This document shows positions 23,843-33,689 of a stretch of 64,000 bases of DNA, in pieces. A model generated the notes under the pieces. It saw only the letters and a list, made by a program, of their open reading frames with translations. It did not search any database and was not told the origin of the DNA. The DNA comes from Pseudomonas fluorescens (GTDB lineage: Bacteria; Pseudomonadota; Gammaproteobacteria; Pseudomonadales; Pseudomonadaceae), in NCBI RefSeq assembly GCF_001648775.1, contig NZ_LVEJ01000022.1:83090-147089 (forward strand). Reading direction: 5' to 3'. Both the position numbers and the translations under genes were made by a program. Every line of letters starts with the position of its first letter. Position 1 is the stretch's first letter.

Positions 23843-25216
23843 TCACCGCGTCCCACGCTGCCGCAACGCCGACGGCATAAAGTACGCGTCCTCCGGCACC
23901 GGCTGCGCAAAATCCACCGTCTCCGCTTCCTCGTTATCAAGGTTCTGCACGTAGTAACGCCGTGCCTGCAAATCGTGGAAAACATCCAGCGCACTCCACG
24001 TTGTGGGCAGGTCGTAGAAGTTTTTCAGATAAGCCATCGACACGCGCCACAACTCCCCGCGCCCGTCATATTGATCGACCAGTGCCGCGCCCCAGCTGTC
24101 TTCATCGAGAAACAGCACACGCTTGGAATAGATGTGCCGCGAACCCGGTTTCAGGTTGCCTTCCACCACCCAGACCCGGTGTAGTTCGTAGCGGGTGTAT
24201 TGCGGGTTGAGGTGGCCCGGGGTGAGCAGTTGCGCGTATTTCACGTCGGGGCTGCCGACTTTGTAATTGTTGTAGGGGATGTAGATTTCCTGTTTGCCCT
24301 TGAGCTTCCACTCGTAGCGATCCGGCGAGCCGTTGAACAGGTCGGTGTCGTCGGCGGTGCGCAGGCCATCAGAGGACGCGATCGGCGTGTCGTAGGCGAG
24401 GTTCGGCGCGCGGCGCACGCGGCGTTGGCCGGCGTCGTAGATCCAGGCTTGGCGTGCGTCCTTGAGTTGATCGAGGGTTTCGTGCACCAGTGCGGCACCG
24501 CCGGCCAGTCGCGCCGGGCTTTTCACGAAGGCGAGATAGTAGAACAGGATGTTTTTCAGGTCGGCGAACTGGCCGTTCGGGCGGTAGTAGTTGAACAGCG
24601 CTTCCTGCTGCGAGGTCACCAGCGCGAAGCTGCCGTTGCGCTGGACCGGCGCTTCGGAGGCGCGGCGCACGACGTAGATGCCGCGATAGCGGGTGATGTG
24701 GTTCCACAGCACTTCGACGCCGTCCTTGGGTACCGGGAACGGTACGCCGCCGTAAGCATCGGAGAAACCGCTGCCGCCTTCGAGCAACTTGGCCGAGGTC
24801 GCATTTTTCAGGGTGTTGTCGTACAGCCACTGCGGCGCTGAGCCGGAGCGACGGGATGGGTAAATCGGCATCTGAAAGGTGTCGGGATAGCTGTTGAACA
24901 GGGCGATCTGGCCGGGGCTGAGGTGCGCTTTGTACTGGTCGAGATTGGCTTTTGTGATGGTGAACAGCGGTTTGTCGGCGGCGTACGGATCGGGGTGATG
25001 CTGGCCCGGTTTGTAGCCGGCGGGCGCCTGGGTGATACCGCCGGTCCACGCTGGGATGGTGCCGGCGGCGTTGCCCGCGCGTTCGGCGCCCATGGGGGTC
25101 AGGGTGGTTTTCAGTTGTTCGGCTTGTTGCGGGGTGATGGCGGCGAACGCGCTACTGGCCGCCAGCCCCATGACGAGCGCCAGCGTGGTCTTGGTCAATC
25201 GTGAAGTGTGAAACAT
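23843..25216 (-). CDS. DUF1329 envelope protein
   Basis: The 457-residue protein has a signal peptide (TTLALVMGLAASSAFA) and the DUF1329 fold, an outer-membrane-lipoprotein-sorting-like beta structure. Family marks include GNAAGTIPAWTGGIT near residue 45 and the repeated basic and aromatic pattern toward the C-terminus. DUF1329 proteins are usually partners of DUF1302 outer-membrane proteins, as here, and are linked to handling hydrophobic substrates or exported esters. GGAGAAGATC precedes the ATG. It follows the DUF1302 gene after a REP pair, so it may be in the same transcript. Confidence 0.85.
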   Translation of the reverse strand: MFHTSRLTKTTLALVMGLAASSAFAAITPQQAEQLKTTLTPMGAERAGNAAGTIPAWTGGITQAPAGYKPGQHHPDPYAADKPLFTITKANLDQYKAHLSPGQIALFNSYPDTFQMPIYPSRRSGSAPQWLYDNTLKNATSAKLLEGGSGFSDAYGGVPFPVPKDGVEVLWNHITRYRGIYVVRRASEAPVQRNGSFALVTSQQEALFNYYRPNGQFADLKNILFYYLAFVKSPARLAGGAALVHETLDQLKDARQAWIYDAGQRRVRRAPNLAYDTPIASSDGLRTADDTDLFNGSPDRYEWKLKGKQEIYIPYNNYKVGSPDVKYAQLLTPGHLNPQYTRYELHRVWVVEGNLKPGSRHIYSKRVLFLDEDSWGAALVDQYDGRGELWRVSMAYLKNFYDLPTTWSALDVFHDLQARRYYVQNLDNEEAETVDFAQPVPEDAYFMPSALRQRGTR

Positions 25217-25238
25217 GATCTTCTCCAGAATGCAGAAA

Positions 25239-25334
25239 CCTGTGGGAGCGAGCTTGCTCGCGAAAGCGGTGTGTCAGGCGACACCTGTGTTGAATGTGCC
25301 GGCCTCTTCGCGAGCAAGCTCGCTCCCACAGGGG
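25239..25334. repeat. REP pair (inverted)
   Basis: CCTGTGGGAGCGAGCTTGCT at 25239 and its inverted copy ending near 25334 enclose a short spacer. It lies between the DUF1302 and DUF1329 genes. Confidence 0.87.
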
Positions 25335-25365
25335 AATGAGGTGTCCCAGAAATCTCGTGTGAAAC

Positions 25366-27324
25366 TCACAAGAAATACTTGAGGTTGAACCCGACGTTGT
25401 CGCGGTCGCGAATGCCGTTGTTTTGCCCGCCGCCATAGAACTCGGTGTATTGCAGTTCGGCTTCGAGCTTGTTCTGGTAGTTGGCCTTGACCCCCAGCGT
25501 GTAGGCCTTGCGACCTTCGATGGTGTTGCCGGCCTGATAGCTGTTGCCCTCGAAATCGTCCTTGTAAACGATGTAGGGCGAGACGTTGACCCCGGCGTAC
25601 ACGTCGTTCCAGGTGCCGTTGAGCATTGCCGTGTAGCTGTAGGAATTGCGATTGACCTGATCGTCGCGATCACCGCCAGACACATAGGAATAGTTACCGG
25701 TGCCGGCGTAATAACGACGGCTGCCGTCATACGCGGTGTATTGCAGGCTGCTGCCGCGCAGGTGCTCGGCGGCCAGTTCGAAGATGCCGAACAGCGAGTC
25801 GAACGACGCTGTCGGGCCGAAGTTGTAGATGGTCCCCAGCGAAGTGTTGAAGGCTTCGACACGTTCGGCGTTATTGATCTGACTATCGAGAGTCACACTC
25901 TGCCCGCCGACGTTGATCGACTGGCCTGTCACTGCCACCGCCGCACCGTTGGCCAGGTCACCGATCAAGTCGTTGGTGGCCGCGACACCGATCGGCAGGT
26001 TCGGCCGATAGGCAATTTCGCCGAACACCGACGCCTCACCCAACGTGGTATTGAAGCTGAAGCCGTACATGCGGATGTCTTCGGCGTAACGCCGATGCGC
26101 CTGGATATTGCCCATCACATCAGCGGTGGCCAGACCATTGGCCAGCGCCCCGGCCTGATTGCCGGCGACGCCGGCAAGCAGGTTAGTCAGTGCATCCATG
26201 TCGATGCCTTTGTAGCCACCCAGATCCGCCGCGATGGTCGGCTCCTTGGCGTGGTAGTTGACCATGTACAAGCCGAACTCGGTGCTGTTGAGCTGTTCGG
26301 CGATGTAGCGAAAGGCAAAGCCGAACTGGCCATCGTTGCGCGCGTTGTAGTCCTTGCCGATGCTCGCCACTTTCAGCGTGTTGCCGTAAGCAGGAGTGAC
26401 ACCGTTGGCGTACAAGCCGGTGGTTTGCAGGGCGGAACTCAGCAAAGGGTTGTTGCCGAGTGCGCTGTACAAACCGATGACGTTGCCAAACCCAGGCACT
26501 GGCGTATCGAGCGCGGTGCCGCTGAAGTTGTTGTAACCGGTGTTGCCGCCATCGGCGAACAGGTCGGTTTGCGAGTAGAACGTGCCGACCGGATCGATGC
26601 GGGTTTCCTTCCAGTTGGTCTGGTAGAAACTCTCCATCGTCAACGAGTCGGTCAGGCCGATGTTGAAGCTCAGCGCCTCGACCGGCACCAGCACTTCCTT
26701 GACTTCGGCGCCGGGCAAGCGGTACTTGGCGGCGTCCACCGGGTTGGTGGTGTTGATCCCGCCGCGATAGAAAATCCCCTCGCCCCAATTGAACACCTGC
26801 CGACCGACGCGCGCCGTCACCGGCATCTGCGCAACGTCCCAACTGCCATGCACATAGGCGTCGAGCATCTCGATGCGGCTACCGGCGATGTCGCGGGTCT
26901 GGCTGGTGAAATGGTCGTCCTGCGGGTAGCTCTGGCTCGGTTGCGACGGGCTGTTGTTGTCGTAGTAGTCGTTGCGTTTGTCCATCAGTTGCGTGTCGTA
27001 GAACGCGGTGCCGCGCACGAACAAACCGTAGTTCTGATAATTGGCTTCAAGTTCGGAGGTGATCTTGTACACCTCGGAAACCAGCCCGGTGTCGAAGTTG
27101 CGATTGCCGTCGTTGGTGTTGACGTCATCGTTGGTTTTATCGCGGCCCTGTACTCGCCACAAACGGCCATAGGACAAGGTCGTGTCCACGGAACCGGTGA
27201 CCTGTTTGTCCATGACGCTGAACTCCACCGCGTGCGCCGCATCGACCGCGCACAGTTGCAGCAACCCGGCCAGGCCGACACCGGGAAGCGCGGCGCCCGT
27301 CAGGCGCAATCGAGTGTTGATCAT
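25366..27324 (-). CDS. DUF1302 outer-membrane protein
   Basis: This 652-residue protein is a porin-like outer-membrane beta-barrel of the DUF1302 family. It has a signal sequence ending near AAHAVEF, then FSVMDKQVTGSVDTTLSYG and many alternating beta strands, closing with an aromatic C-terminus (GFNLKYFL). GGAAGGAGG stands before the ATG. The pair with DUF1329 is conserved in Pseudomonas and often accompanies uptake or export of hydrophobic compounds. Here the upstream phospholipase C-like gene, 49 bases away, suggests lipid products as cargo. That link is inferred. Confidence 0.87.
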   Translation of the reverse strand: MINTRLRLTGAALPGVGLAGLLQLCAVDAAHAVEFSVMDKQVTGSVDTTLSYGRLWRVQGRDKTNDDVNTNDGNRNFDTGLVSEVYKITSELEANYQNYGLFVRGTAFYDTQLMDKRNDYYDNNSPSQPSQSYPQDDHFTSQTRDIAGSRIEMLDAYVHGSWDVAQMPVTARVGRQVFNWGEGIFYRGGINTTNPVDAAKYRLPGAEVKEVLVPVEALSFNIGLTDSLTMESFYQTNWKETRIDPVGTFYSQTDLFADGGNTGYNNFSGTALDTPVPGFGNVIGLYSALGNNPLLSSALQTTGLYANGVTPAYGNTLKVASIGKDYNARNDGQFGFAFRYIAEQLNSTEFGLYMVNYHAKEPTIAADLGGYKGIDMDALTNLLAGVAGNQAGALANGLATADVMGNIQAHRRYAEDIRMYGFSFNTTLGEASVFGEIAYRPNLPIGVAATNDLIGDLANGAAVAVTGQSINVGGQSVTLDSQINNAERVEAFNTSLGTIYNFGPTASFDSLFGIFELAAEHLRGSSLQYTAYDGSRRYYAGTGNYSYVSGGDRDDQVNRNSYSYTAMLNGTWNDVYAGVNVSPYIVYKDDFEGNSYQAGNTIEGRKAYTLGVKANYQNKLEAELQYTEFYGGGQNNGIRDRDNVGFNLKYFL

Positions 27325-27373
27325 GTGTTCCTCCTTCCCTGTTTTTTATTGTTTTGTTGTCCTGCCGCGAGGG

Positions 27374-28663
27374 CTAGGGCGCCAATCCCGCGCTGACGTA
27401 AATCCGGCTGTGCGCGCCGAAATGGCCGAGCAATTTGAACAGCTGCTGATTGAGTGCCGGATGGTCGAAATCTTCGTGATGCAGCTGATTGCCGCCGCTG
27501 AAATCACTGGTAGTCGGTGTCGTCTCAAGCCACTGCCCGATGGCCGCATCTAACGCTGCGGAGTCGTTGACGGACTCGGCGCTGACCACTTCGCGCAGGT
27601 AGTCGACCGAGTACGGCGGATAGCTTTTGTCCTTAGCGAGATCGGCATAAGCAGCAAGCATCGGATGAGGTTGACCGGCGCGTAGCAGTCGACGCAGCCA
27701 GGTCGACTGATACTTCTCGACCTCCATGTGCCGCGTGGCGACGCGTTCGATGGAGGCCTGTTTATCCTCCGCGAATCCGGCGATGGCCTTGCCTTCCAGC
27801 AACAGAAGACTGGCGAGATCGACGCCCGGCAACGGCTTGGCGTGATAGGGCTGGGTCAGGTCCTGAATGTGGTGCAGGCCCCAGCCGAGAAAGCGATAAC
27901 CCCAGTACGGATGACCGCTGGCAAACGCCAATCGCGCCAGGCCCATGTATTGATACGCGCGCCAGTCCGGCCAACTGCGTTCGAGGAAACCGGCAGCGGC
28001 ATAGACCACCGCGCTTTCATGGAAGAAGCCCATGTGGAACGGCGCCTGCGAGCTGTATTGGAAACGCGCATCACCAAAGGGTTGCGGGCCGAAGCCGTAG
28101 CGCGCACCGACATCACCGGGGTTGTCGCTGAACAGGTTGATGTCGTGGCCGTAATCCGGTTCGTCAGCGGCACTGGCGAGCACGGCCAGTGGTGCAACTT
28201 TTTCGTGCTCGGCGACAACGATGAAGCGCTGGCGATTCCAAGGTGACAGGGTCTGTTCGACCATGACTTGATCGGCTTGCAAGTGCTCACGCTCAGGCAG
28301 GTCTTTGCCGGGCAATGGCTGGATGACCATCGCCAGATGAATCTCGGGGTTGATGCGCAACGCGGTGAGGAAGTCGTGGCGCGGATTGTCACTCGGCACC
28401 GCCGGCAATTTCAGGTTATCGGGGCGTGGCGGGTATTGAGTGAAGTGCTCGCGGGCGAAGTTTTCCTGTTGTTCCAACAGCGCCAGCACGGCCGGGTATT
28501 GCTCGCGGAGAAAATGCTCCAGAGGCTCGACTTCCACCGGCGGCGCATCGCGCAACGCCGGCAGCTCCTGCAACGCCAGATAGCTGCCGACCGTATGGTT
28601 CGACCAGCCCCAAGCGCTCGGGGCCGTTGCACAAAGCAGCAACAGGAGGAAAGTCAGCTTCAT
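27374..28663 (-). CDS. Secreted zinc-dependent phospholipase C / P1-nuclease-fold protein
   Basis: The 429-residue protein has a signal peptide ending SAWG, so that the mature protein would start with Trp (WSNHT). In zinc phospholipase C and P1 nuclease this terminal Trp supplies a zinc ligand. Further family-like metal motifs are DINLFSDN near residue 175, HMGFFHES near 212 and GWGLHHIQDLTQPYHAK near 260, the last matching the H-x3-D-x3-P-x-H signature. It likely cleaves phospholipid head groups in the periplasm or outside. It precedes DUF1302 by 49 bases. A phosphatase or nuclease role is the alternative. Confidence 0.75.
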   Translation of the reverse strand: MKLTFLLLLLCATAPSAWGWSNHTVGSYLALQELPALRDAPPVEVEPLEHFLREQYPAVLALLEQQENFAREHFTQYPPRPDNLKLPAVPSDNPRHDFLTALRINPEIHLAMVIQPLPGKDLPEREHLQADQVMVEQTLSPWNRQRFIVVAEHEKVAPLAVLASAADEPDYGHDINLFSDNPGDVGARYGFGPQPFGDARFQYSSQAPFHMGFFHESAVVYAAAGFLERSWPDWRAYQYMGLARLAFASGHPYWGYRFLGWGLHHIQDLTQPYHAKPLPGVDLASLLLLEGKAIAGFAEDKQASIERVATRHMEVEKYQSTWLRRLLRAGQPHPMLAAYADLAKDKSYPPYSVDYLREVVSAESVNDSAALDAAIGQWLETTPTTSDFSGGNQLHHEDFDHPALNQQLFKLLGHFGAHSRIYVSAGLAP

Positions 28664-28796
28664 TGCTTTTCGTTCTTATTGGCGGTGCCGTGGGGGATGA
28701 GCCTAACAACCGTCCCCGCTGGTGACACTGTCCGATCTCACCAGAAAAACTCTCCGATGGCGCCAAGTAAGAGGATCCGATTCCACTGCAGAACCT

Positions 28797-28888
28797 TGTG
28801 GGAGCGAGCTTGCTCGCGAAAGCGGTGGGTCAGACAAGACAATAGTGACTGACACTCCGCATTCGCGAGCAAGCTCGCTCCCACAGGG
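28797..28888. repeat. REP pair (inverted)
   Basis: TGTGGGAGCGAGCTTGCTCG at 28797 and its inverted copy ending at 28888 flank a short spacer. It lies in the 240-base gap between the FGGY kinase and the phospholipase-like gene, which otherwise shows no gene. Confidence 0.87.
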
Positions 28889-28903
28889 ATTGGCGGTGTT
28901 CTT

Positions 28904-30472
28904 TCAGGCGGGGTAACCGGTGATTTTGCGGATGCTCTGATACAGCGGTTTGAGTTGCCGATACATGCGCAGATAGACCCCTTTGTACAGTTGTTCGTAG
29001 ATTTTCTGCGCCTCGGGTTGGGGGTGGAAGACCGCGCCTACTCGGGTCATCGCCGCGATCGCCGAGGGGAAATCCGCATGCAAGCCCAACCCCACCGCAC
29101 AACAAATCGCCGCACCGAGACCCGAGGCTTCGTACACATGCGGACGCTCCGCCGGCAGGCCAAAAATATTCGCCGTCAGTTGCATCGCCGCATCACTCTG
29201 CGAACCACCCCCGGCCACGCGCAAACGCTTGATCGAGACCTTCGAACGCCGCTCGATATTCTCCATGCCCTGACGCAACGCATACGCCAGTCCCTCAAGA
29301 ATCGCCCGGTAAATATGCGCGCGAGTGTGCACGTCGCCGAAGCCGATCATCGCGCCTTTCGCTTCCACACCTGGCTCGCGAATCCCCGGCGACCAATACG
29401 GTTGCAGCATCAAACCCATCGATCCCGGTGGAACCGCTTCCACCAGCGCATCGAACAGTTGCTCCGGCTCGATGCCCTGCTCTTTGGCCTGTTGCATTTC
29501 GCGCAAGCCGAACTCGTTCTTGAACCAGCTGACCATCCAGTAACCGCGATAAATCATCACCTCGCAGTTGTACTGATCCGGCACTGCCGAGGGGTACGGC
29601 GGGATCAGCGGGACGATTTCCAGATAGCGCGATCGGGTACTGGTAATGGTCGCTGTGGTGCCATAGGACAGGCACACCGTGCTCGCATCGACCACGCCGG
29701 CACCGACCACTTCGCAGGCCTTGTCAGCCCCCGCAGCAATCAGCGGCAAGCCTTCGGGAATACCGGTGTGGCCAGCAGCCTCGGCGGTGATGTAGCCGAG
29801 GGTTTCACCGGGCTTGTGCAGGCTCGGCAATTGCTCGGGACGCACTGCCAGCGCCTGCCATTTCCAGTCACTCGGCGCGGCCCATTTCAGGCGTTTGAAG
29901 TCGAACGGCAGATAGCCGACGCAGCAGCCCACCGAGTCGACGAAACGCCCGCACAGTCGATGGGTGAGAAACCCCGAGAGCAGTAAAAACTTGTCGGTCG
30001 CCGCCCACACGCCCGGTTGATGGCGAGCGATCCAATTCGCCTCCGCCTGGGCGCGAAAATAATCCACCGTACCCTGCGCGCCGACCAGTTTGAACAGCCA
30101 GCCCCACGGCCCTTTGATCCCGCCTTCGACTTCACTCTGCCGTTGATCAAGCCACAGAATCGCCGGGCGCAATGGCTTGCCCTCGGCATCGACATTGATC
30201 ACCGTACCGCGCTGCGTGGTCAGGGAAACACCGGCTATCTGCGATCGATCAATGCCGGTCTGCGCCCATACCTGCTGACACGCCTCGCCGAGCTTCGCCC
30301 AGTAATACTCCGGATCCTGCTCGGCCCAGCCCGGTTGCGTCGAGTAATACGCCTGCAACTCGACCTTGCCTTTGCCGAGCAGATTGCCGTGCAGATCGAA
30401 GAGCAGCGCACGCACGCTCTGGGTGCCGTTGTCGATGGCCAGCAGGTAACGCTTGTTCGGGTGGTTATCCAT
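28904..30472 (-). CDS. FGGY-family carbohydrate/polyol kinase
   Basis: The 522-residue kinase has the two actin-like FGGY domains: an N-terminal phosphate loop LLAIDNGTQSVRALLFD, a middle SLTTQRGTVINVD, and the C-terminal signature GGGSQSDAAMQLTANIFGLP. It phosphorylates a polyol or sugar with ATP; it is not the usual GlpK sequence. It lies 20 bases after a GlpD-like dehydrogenase gene and belongs to the same transcript, which points to glycerol, an alkylglycerol or a similar three-carbon substrate. The ATG at 30472 follows GAGAG. Confidence 0.85.
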   Translation of the reverse strand: MDNHPNKRYLLAIDNGTQSVRALLFDLHGNLLGKGKVELQAYYSTQPGWAEQDPEYYWAKLGEACQQVWAQTGIDRSQIAGVSLTTQRGTVINVDAEGKPLRPAILWLDQRQSEVEGGIKGPWGWLFKLVGAQGTVDYFRAQAEANWIARHQPGVWAATDKFLLLSGFLTHRLCGRFVDSVGCCVGYLPFDFKRLKWAAPSDWKWQALAVRPEQLPSLHKPGETLGYITAEAAGHTGIPEGLPLIAAGADKACEVVGAGVVDASTVCLSYGTTATITSTRSRYLEIVPLIPPYPSAVPDQYNCEVMIYRGYWMVSWFKNEFGLREMQQAKEQGIEPEQLFDALVEAVPPGSMGLMLQPYWSPGIREPGVEAKGAMIGFGDVHTRAHIYRAILEGLAYALRQGMENIERRSKVSIKRLRVAGGGSQSDAAMQLTANIFGLPAERPHVYEASGLGAAICCAVGLGLHADFPSAIAAMTRVGAVFHPQPEAQKIYEQLYKGVYLRMYRQLKPLYQSIRKITGYPA

Positions 30473-30492
30473 GGAGCTCTCTTCAAGGGGCG

Positions 30493-32097
30493 TCAAGGCG
30501 TGGCATCCGGCAGACCGTGATGGCGTTGCCACAACGCCTGATAACGCTGCACTTCCTGTTGCCAGTGTTCGTCGCTCCAGGCCAGTCGCGGCTGGCAAAG
30601 TTGGCGGATGGCGGTGAAATATTCTTCGCCACCGCGCGGCAACAGCAGACCGAGACGTGTGCGGCGCAGGAGCAGATCGTCAAGGTGCAAGACCATTTCA
30701 GACTCACAGGCGAAAACCAGTTCCGCCCATAAGGTGTCCGTGGCGCCGACCGAGTCGTGGCCGATTTCGGTGAGCAACCGTGCCAGCCTCGGCAAGTCGC
30801 GGCCATGCCGTCCGGCCAGACGTCGCCATTGTTGGCGACTCAATTCAGCAATCGGCAGCGCAGGCACAGCGGCAAACACCGGCGCGGCGTCATCGACAAA
30901 AGGACGATCCAGCATGCTCGCGCAGGCCTTGAGCACTTCGATGGCTTGCGGGCGAAAGGTGGTCAGTTTGCCGCCGGCCAGGGTCACGCAACCGGGCTCC
31001 TGCCACAGCACATGTTCACGGGTTTCGTTCGACGGTTTGTCGTGATGATTACCCGCCGCACTGCTGACCACCGGGCGCACGCCGGACCAGGTCGACAGCA
31101 CGTCATTGGCCGTGACTTCTGCACCGGGGAATTGCTGTGTGCAGGCAGCCAGCAGATAGTCGAGTTCTTCACAGCTGATGCTCGCGCTCTGATCCAGATC
31201 GTCGCGATGGTCGAGGTCTGTAGTGCCGACCACCGTCGCGCCCTCCCAAGGGAAAACGAACACCGGTCGGCGGTCGCGCTCATGCAGAAAAGTAAACGCC
31301 TGCGCCACCGGCAAACGCCAACCCGGCAGCAATAAATGACTGCCGCGCAACGGCCGCAATTGCCGTGGTGCCTCCGTCGGCCGCAAGCGTTCAGCCCATG
31401 CGCCGGTGGCCACGGCGAGCACGCCACAACGCAATTGCAGGGTCGCGCCGGCCTCGCAATCCTCGGCCTGAACGCCGCACACCCGGCCGTTTTCTCGAAG
31501 CAGATGTTCGACGCGAACGCTGTTCACCACGACAGCACCGTCGGCCCTTGCCTCGCTCAACACGCGCATCACCAGCCGCGCATCATCGGTCAGCGCATCG
31601 ACAAAACAGGTGCCGCCGAGCAAGTCGTTTTCCTTCACCCCCGGGGCCAGATAACGCAGCTGTTGCGCATCATGAAAACGATGGCTGCGCCGTCCCGCCA
31701 AGGCGTCGTAAACGCTCAGCAAACCACCCAGCACCCGAGGCCCGGGAAAGCTGCCGCGATAGTGCGGCATCATGAAACTCATCGGCTCGACCAGCCCCGG
31801 CGCTTCGTCGAGCAAGCGCTGGCGCTCGCGCACCGAATCGCGGGTCAGGCGCCATTGCCCTTTGGCGATGTAGCGCAAACCGCCATGAACCATTTTCGAA
31901 GAACGGCTTGAGGTGCCCCAGGCAAAATCACGCTGTTCGAGCAACAGGCAACGCCAACCGCGACGTGCCGCTTCACGCAGGATGCCGGCACCGCTGATGC
32001 CACCGCCGATGACGATCAAGTCCCAGGTTTCATCTGCCAGTGTTGGCAGAATCTGCTGACGCCATGCGGCGTTCCAGTCCGGACTCATGAACGTCAT
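30493..32097 (-). CDS. GlpD-like FAD-dependent glycerol-3-phosphate dehydrogenase
   Basis: This 534-residue enzyme has an N-terminal FAD-binding motif, LIVIGGGISGAGILREA at about residue 25, followed by SSRSSKMVHGGLRY and CFVDALTDDARLV, all standard in GlpD. It would oxidise glycerol 3-phosphate, or an sn-3-phosphorylated glycerol derivative, to the dihydroxyacetone phosphate form and pass electrons to quinone. The ATG at 32097 overlaps the stop of the upstream AGPS-like gene (ATGA). A second ATG three codons in is possible. It is distinct from a housekeeping glpD because of this gene context. Confidence 0.86.
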   Translation of the reverse strand: MTFMSPDWNAAWRQQILPTLADETWDLIVIGGGISGAGILREAARRGWRCLLLEQRDFAWGTSSRSSKMVHGGLRYIAKGQWRLTRDSVRERQRLLDEAPGLVEPMSFMMPHYRGSFPGPRVLGGLLSVYDALAGRRSHRFHDAQQLRYLAPGVKENDLLGGTCFVDALTDDARLVMRVLSEARADGAVVVNSVRVEHLLRENGRVCGVQAEDCEAGATLQLRCGVLAVATGAWAERLRPTEAPRQLRPLRGSHLLLPGWRLPVAQAFTFLHERDRRPVFVFPWEGATVVGTTDLDHRDDLDQSASISCEELDYLLAACTQQFPGAEVTANDVLSTWSGVRPVVSSAAGNHHDKPSNETREHVLWQEPGCVTLAGGKLTTFRPQAIEVLKACASMLDRPFVDDAAPVFAAVPALPIAELSRQQWRRLAGRHGRDLPRLARLLTEIGHDSVGATDTLWAELVFACESEMVLHLDDLLLRRTRLGLLLPRGGEEYFTAIRQLCQPRLAWSDEHWQQEVQRYQALWQRHHGLPDATP

Positions 32098-33689
32098 TCC
32101 GACAACAGCGTGCCGGGGTTGAGGCGCCCGGCCGGATCGAAGTGTTTGCTCAGCGCCTGCAAGGTATCCATCGCCAGTGCGCCCTTCTCGCGCAGTAGAT
32201 ACGGCGCGTGATCCTTGCCGACGCCGTGCTGGTGACTGATGGTGCCGTGGTTGTCGACGATGGTCTGGCTGGCCGCGTGCTTGAGCGCTTTCCAGCGTGC
32301 CAGCGTCGCGGGGTAATCCGCTGCTGGGCGAAACACGTAGGTGGTGTAGATGCTTGAGCCTTCGCCGTAGACGTGGGACAGATGGGTGAACACATGCACG
32401 CGTTCGCCTTCGGCGGCCAAGGCATCGCGCAGGCTGTTTTCGATGAGGTTGAGCAGGTTGTCGACGTTGCTCCAGTCGGTAGCGGTTTCGAGGGTGTCGA
32501 CCACGTAACCGGCATTCCACAGGTTCTCGCGCAGGTAGGGGAAGCGGAAGCGGTTCTGCGCCCATTTCTTGCCGAGCAAGGTGCCGGTGAATACGCCGCC
32601 GAAGGCTTTCAGATGTTGTCGTGCCTGTTTCAGCGACAGTGCGTTTTGACGACGATTGCCGGTCACGCCGAAGGTCAGCAGGCATTTGCCCGCGCCCGCT
32701 CCGCGCAGGTTCAGGTACTTTTCCAGCCAGGCGATTTGCTGTGGATGACCGGCCAGTGCCAGTTGTGTTTCGGTCTCCACGGCGTTGGATAAACGCAGCA
32801 TCGACAGCGGTACGCGCGCCTGGGCTAATTGGCGGATGGCTTGCAGGGCCTTGGTCCAAGAGGGCAGAAACACGCCGTAGAAAAGCTCGTGAGCGGGCAA
32901 TGCGCTGACCCGCACTTTGACCTCGGAAATGATCCCGAAACGGCCCTCGCAACCGAGCACCACTTCGCGCAGATCCGGGCCTGCCGCTGAGGCCGGAAAC
33001 GTTGGAATTTCCAAAGGCCCGGCAAAGGTTTCCAGGGTTCCGCCAGCAAACAATTGCTCGATGCGGCCATAGCGCAGCGACTGCTGACCACTGGAACGGC
33101 TGGCGACCCAACCGCCCAATGTCGACAACTCCCACGACTGCGGGAAATGCCCCAGCGTGTAGCCTTTCGCGCGGAGCTGACTTTCCACCTGCGGCCCGCT
33201 CGCACCGGGGCCGAAGGTCGCCAGCAAACTCTGCTCGTCGAGGTCAATCAGGCGATTCATCCGCGCCAGCGAAACCGTCAGCACCGGCCGCGCCGAATCC
33301 GGCGGATTGATATGCCCGGCCACCGACGTGCCACCGCCATACGGGATCAGGCACAGGTCCTGTTCGTGAGCGAGCGCCAGCAATTGGCGGATGTGCTCAG
33401 CGGTCTCGGGGAAAGCCACCGCATCGGGATAATTGCCCAAAACACCTTCGCGCAACGCCAGCCAGTCCGGCAGGCTCTGGCCTCGCGCATGCAGCAAACG
33501 GTCATGGGTATCGACGCTGTACAACGCGTGCGCCGGCAATCGCGAGGCCGGCACACGGGCCAATGCCGCTTCAAGCGTGGCATCGGGCAGCGCGCGCCCC
33601 TCGCCCAGGCGCTCATGAAGAAACTCCGCGCCTTGGGCCGGCAGTTCGACCACCGTGCTTGCCTCTCCCCAGCCGTTCCAGCGTCGCAT
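32094..33689 (-). CDS. AGPS-like FAD-binding oxidase (VAO/PCMH family)
   Basis: The 531-residue protein resembles alkylglycerone phosphate synthase (AGPS), which exchanges a fatty acyl for a fatty alcohol on dihydroxyacetone phosphate. The FAD loop PYGGGTSVAGHIN, then STLGGWVASRSSGQQSLRYG, REVVLGCEGRFGIISEV, SSIYTTYVF (aligned with the catalytic Tyr) and the His loop GTISHQHGVGKDH all match AGPS blocks in order. AAGGAC precedes the ATG. It heads a three-gene unit with GlpD-like and FGGY kinase genes. In a catabolic setting it may cleave ether-lipid glycerol phosphates. Another VAO-type dehydrogenase is possible. Confidence 0.8.
   Translation of the reverse strand: MRRWNGWGEASTVVELPAQGAEFLHERLGEGRALPDATLEAALARVPASRLPAHALYSVDTHDRLLHARGQSLPDWLALREGVLGNYPDAVAFPETAEHIRQLLALAHEQDLCLIPYGGGTSVAGHINPPDSARPVLTVSLARMNRLIDLDEQSLLATFGPGASGPQVESQLRAKGYTLGHFPQSWELSTLGGWVASRSSGQQSLRYGRIEQLFAGGTLETFAGPLEIPTFPASAAGPDLREVVLGCEGRFGIISEVKVRVSALPAHELFYGVFLPSWTKALQAIRQLAQARVPLSMLRLSNAVETETQLALAGHPQQIAWLEKYLNLRGAGAGKCLLTFGVTGNRRQNALSLKQARQHLKAFGGVFTGTLLGKKWAQNRFRFPYLRENLWNAGYVVDTLETATDWSNVDNLLNLIENSLRDALAAEGERVHVFTHLSHVYGEGSSIYTTYVFRPAADYPATLARWKALKHAASQTIVDNHGTISHQHGVGKDHAPYLLREKGALAMDTLQALSKHFDPAGRLNPGTLLSE

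Noticed and set aside
25423..27396. A 657-codon plus-strand frame over the DUF1302 gene.
   Set aside because: It is antisense to a gene with a strong ribosome site and signal peptide, and shows only composition-driven repetition.
30493..33135. An 880-codon reading of the GlpD-like gene.
   Set aside because: The upstream half is a shadow of the AGPS-like gene; the ATGA overlap at 32097 marks the real start.
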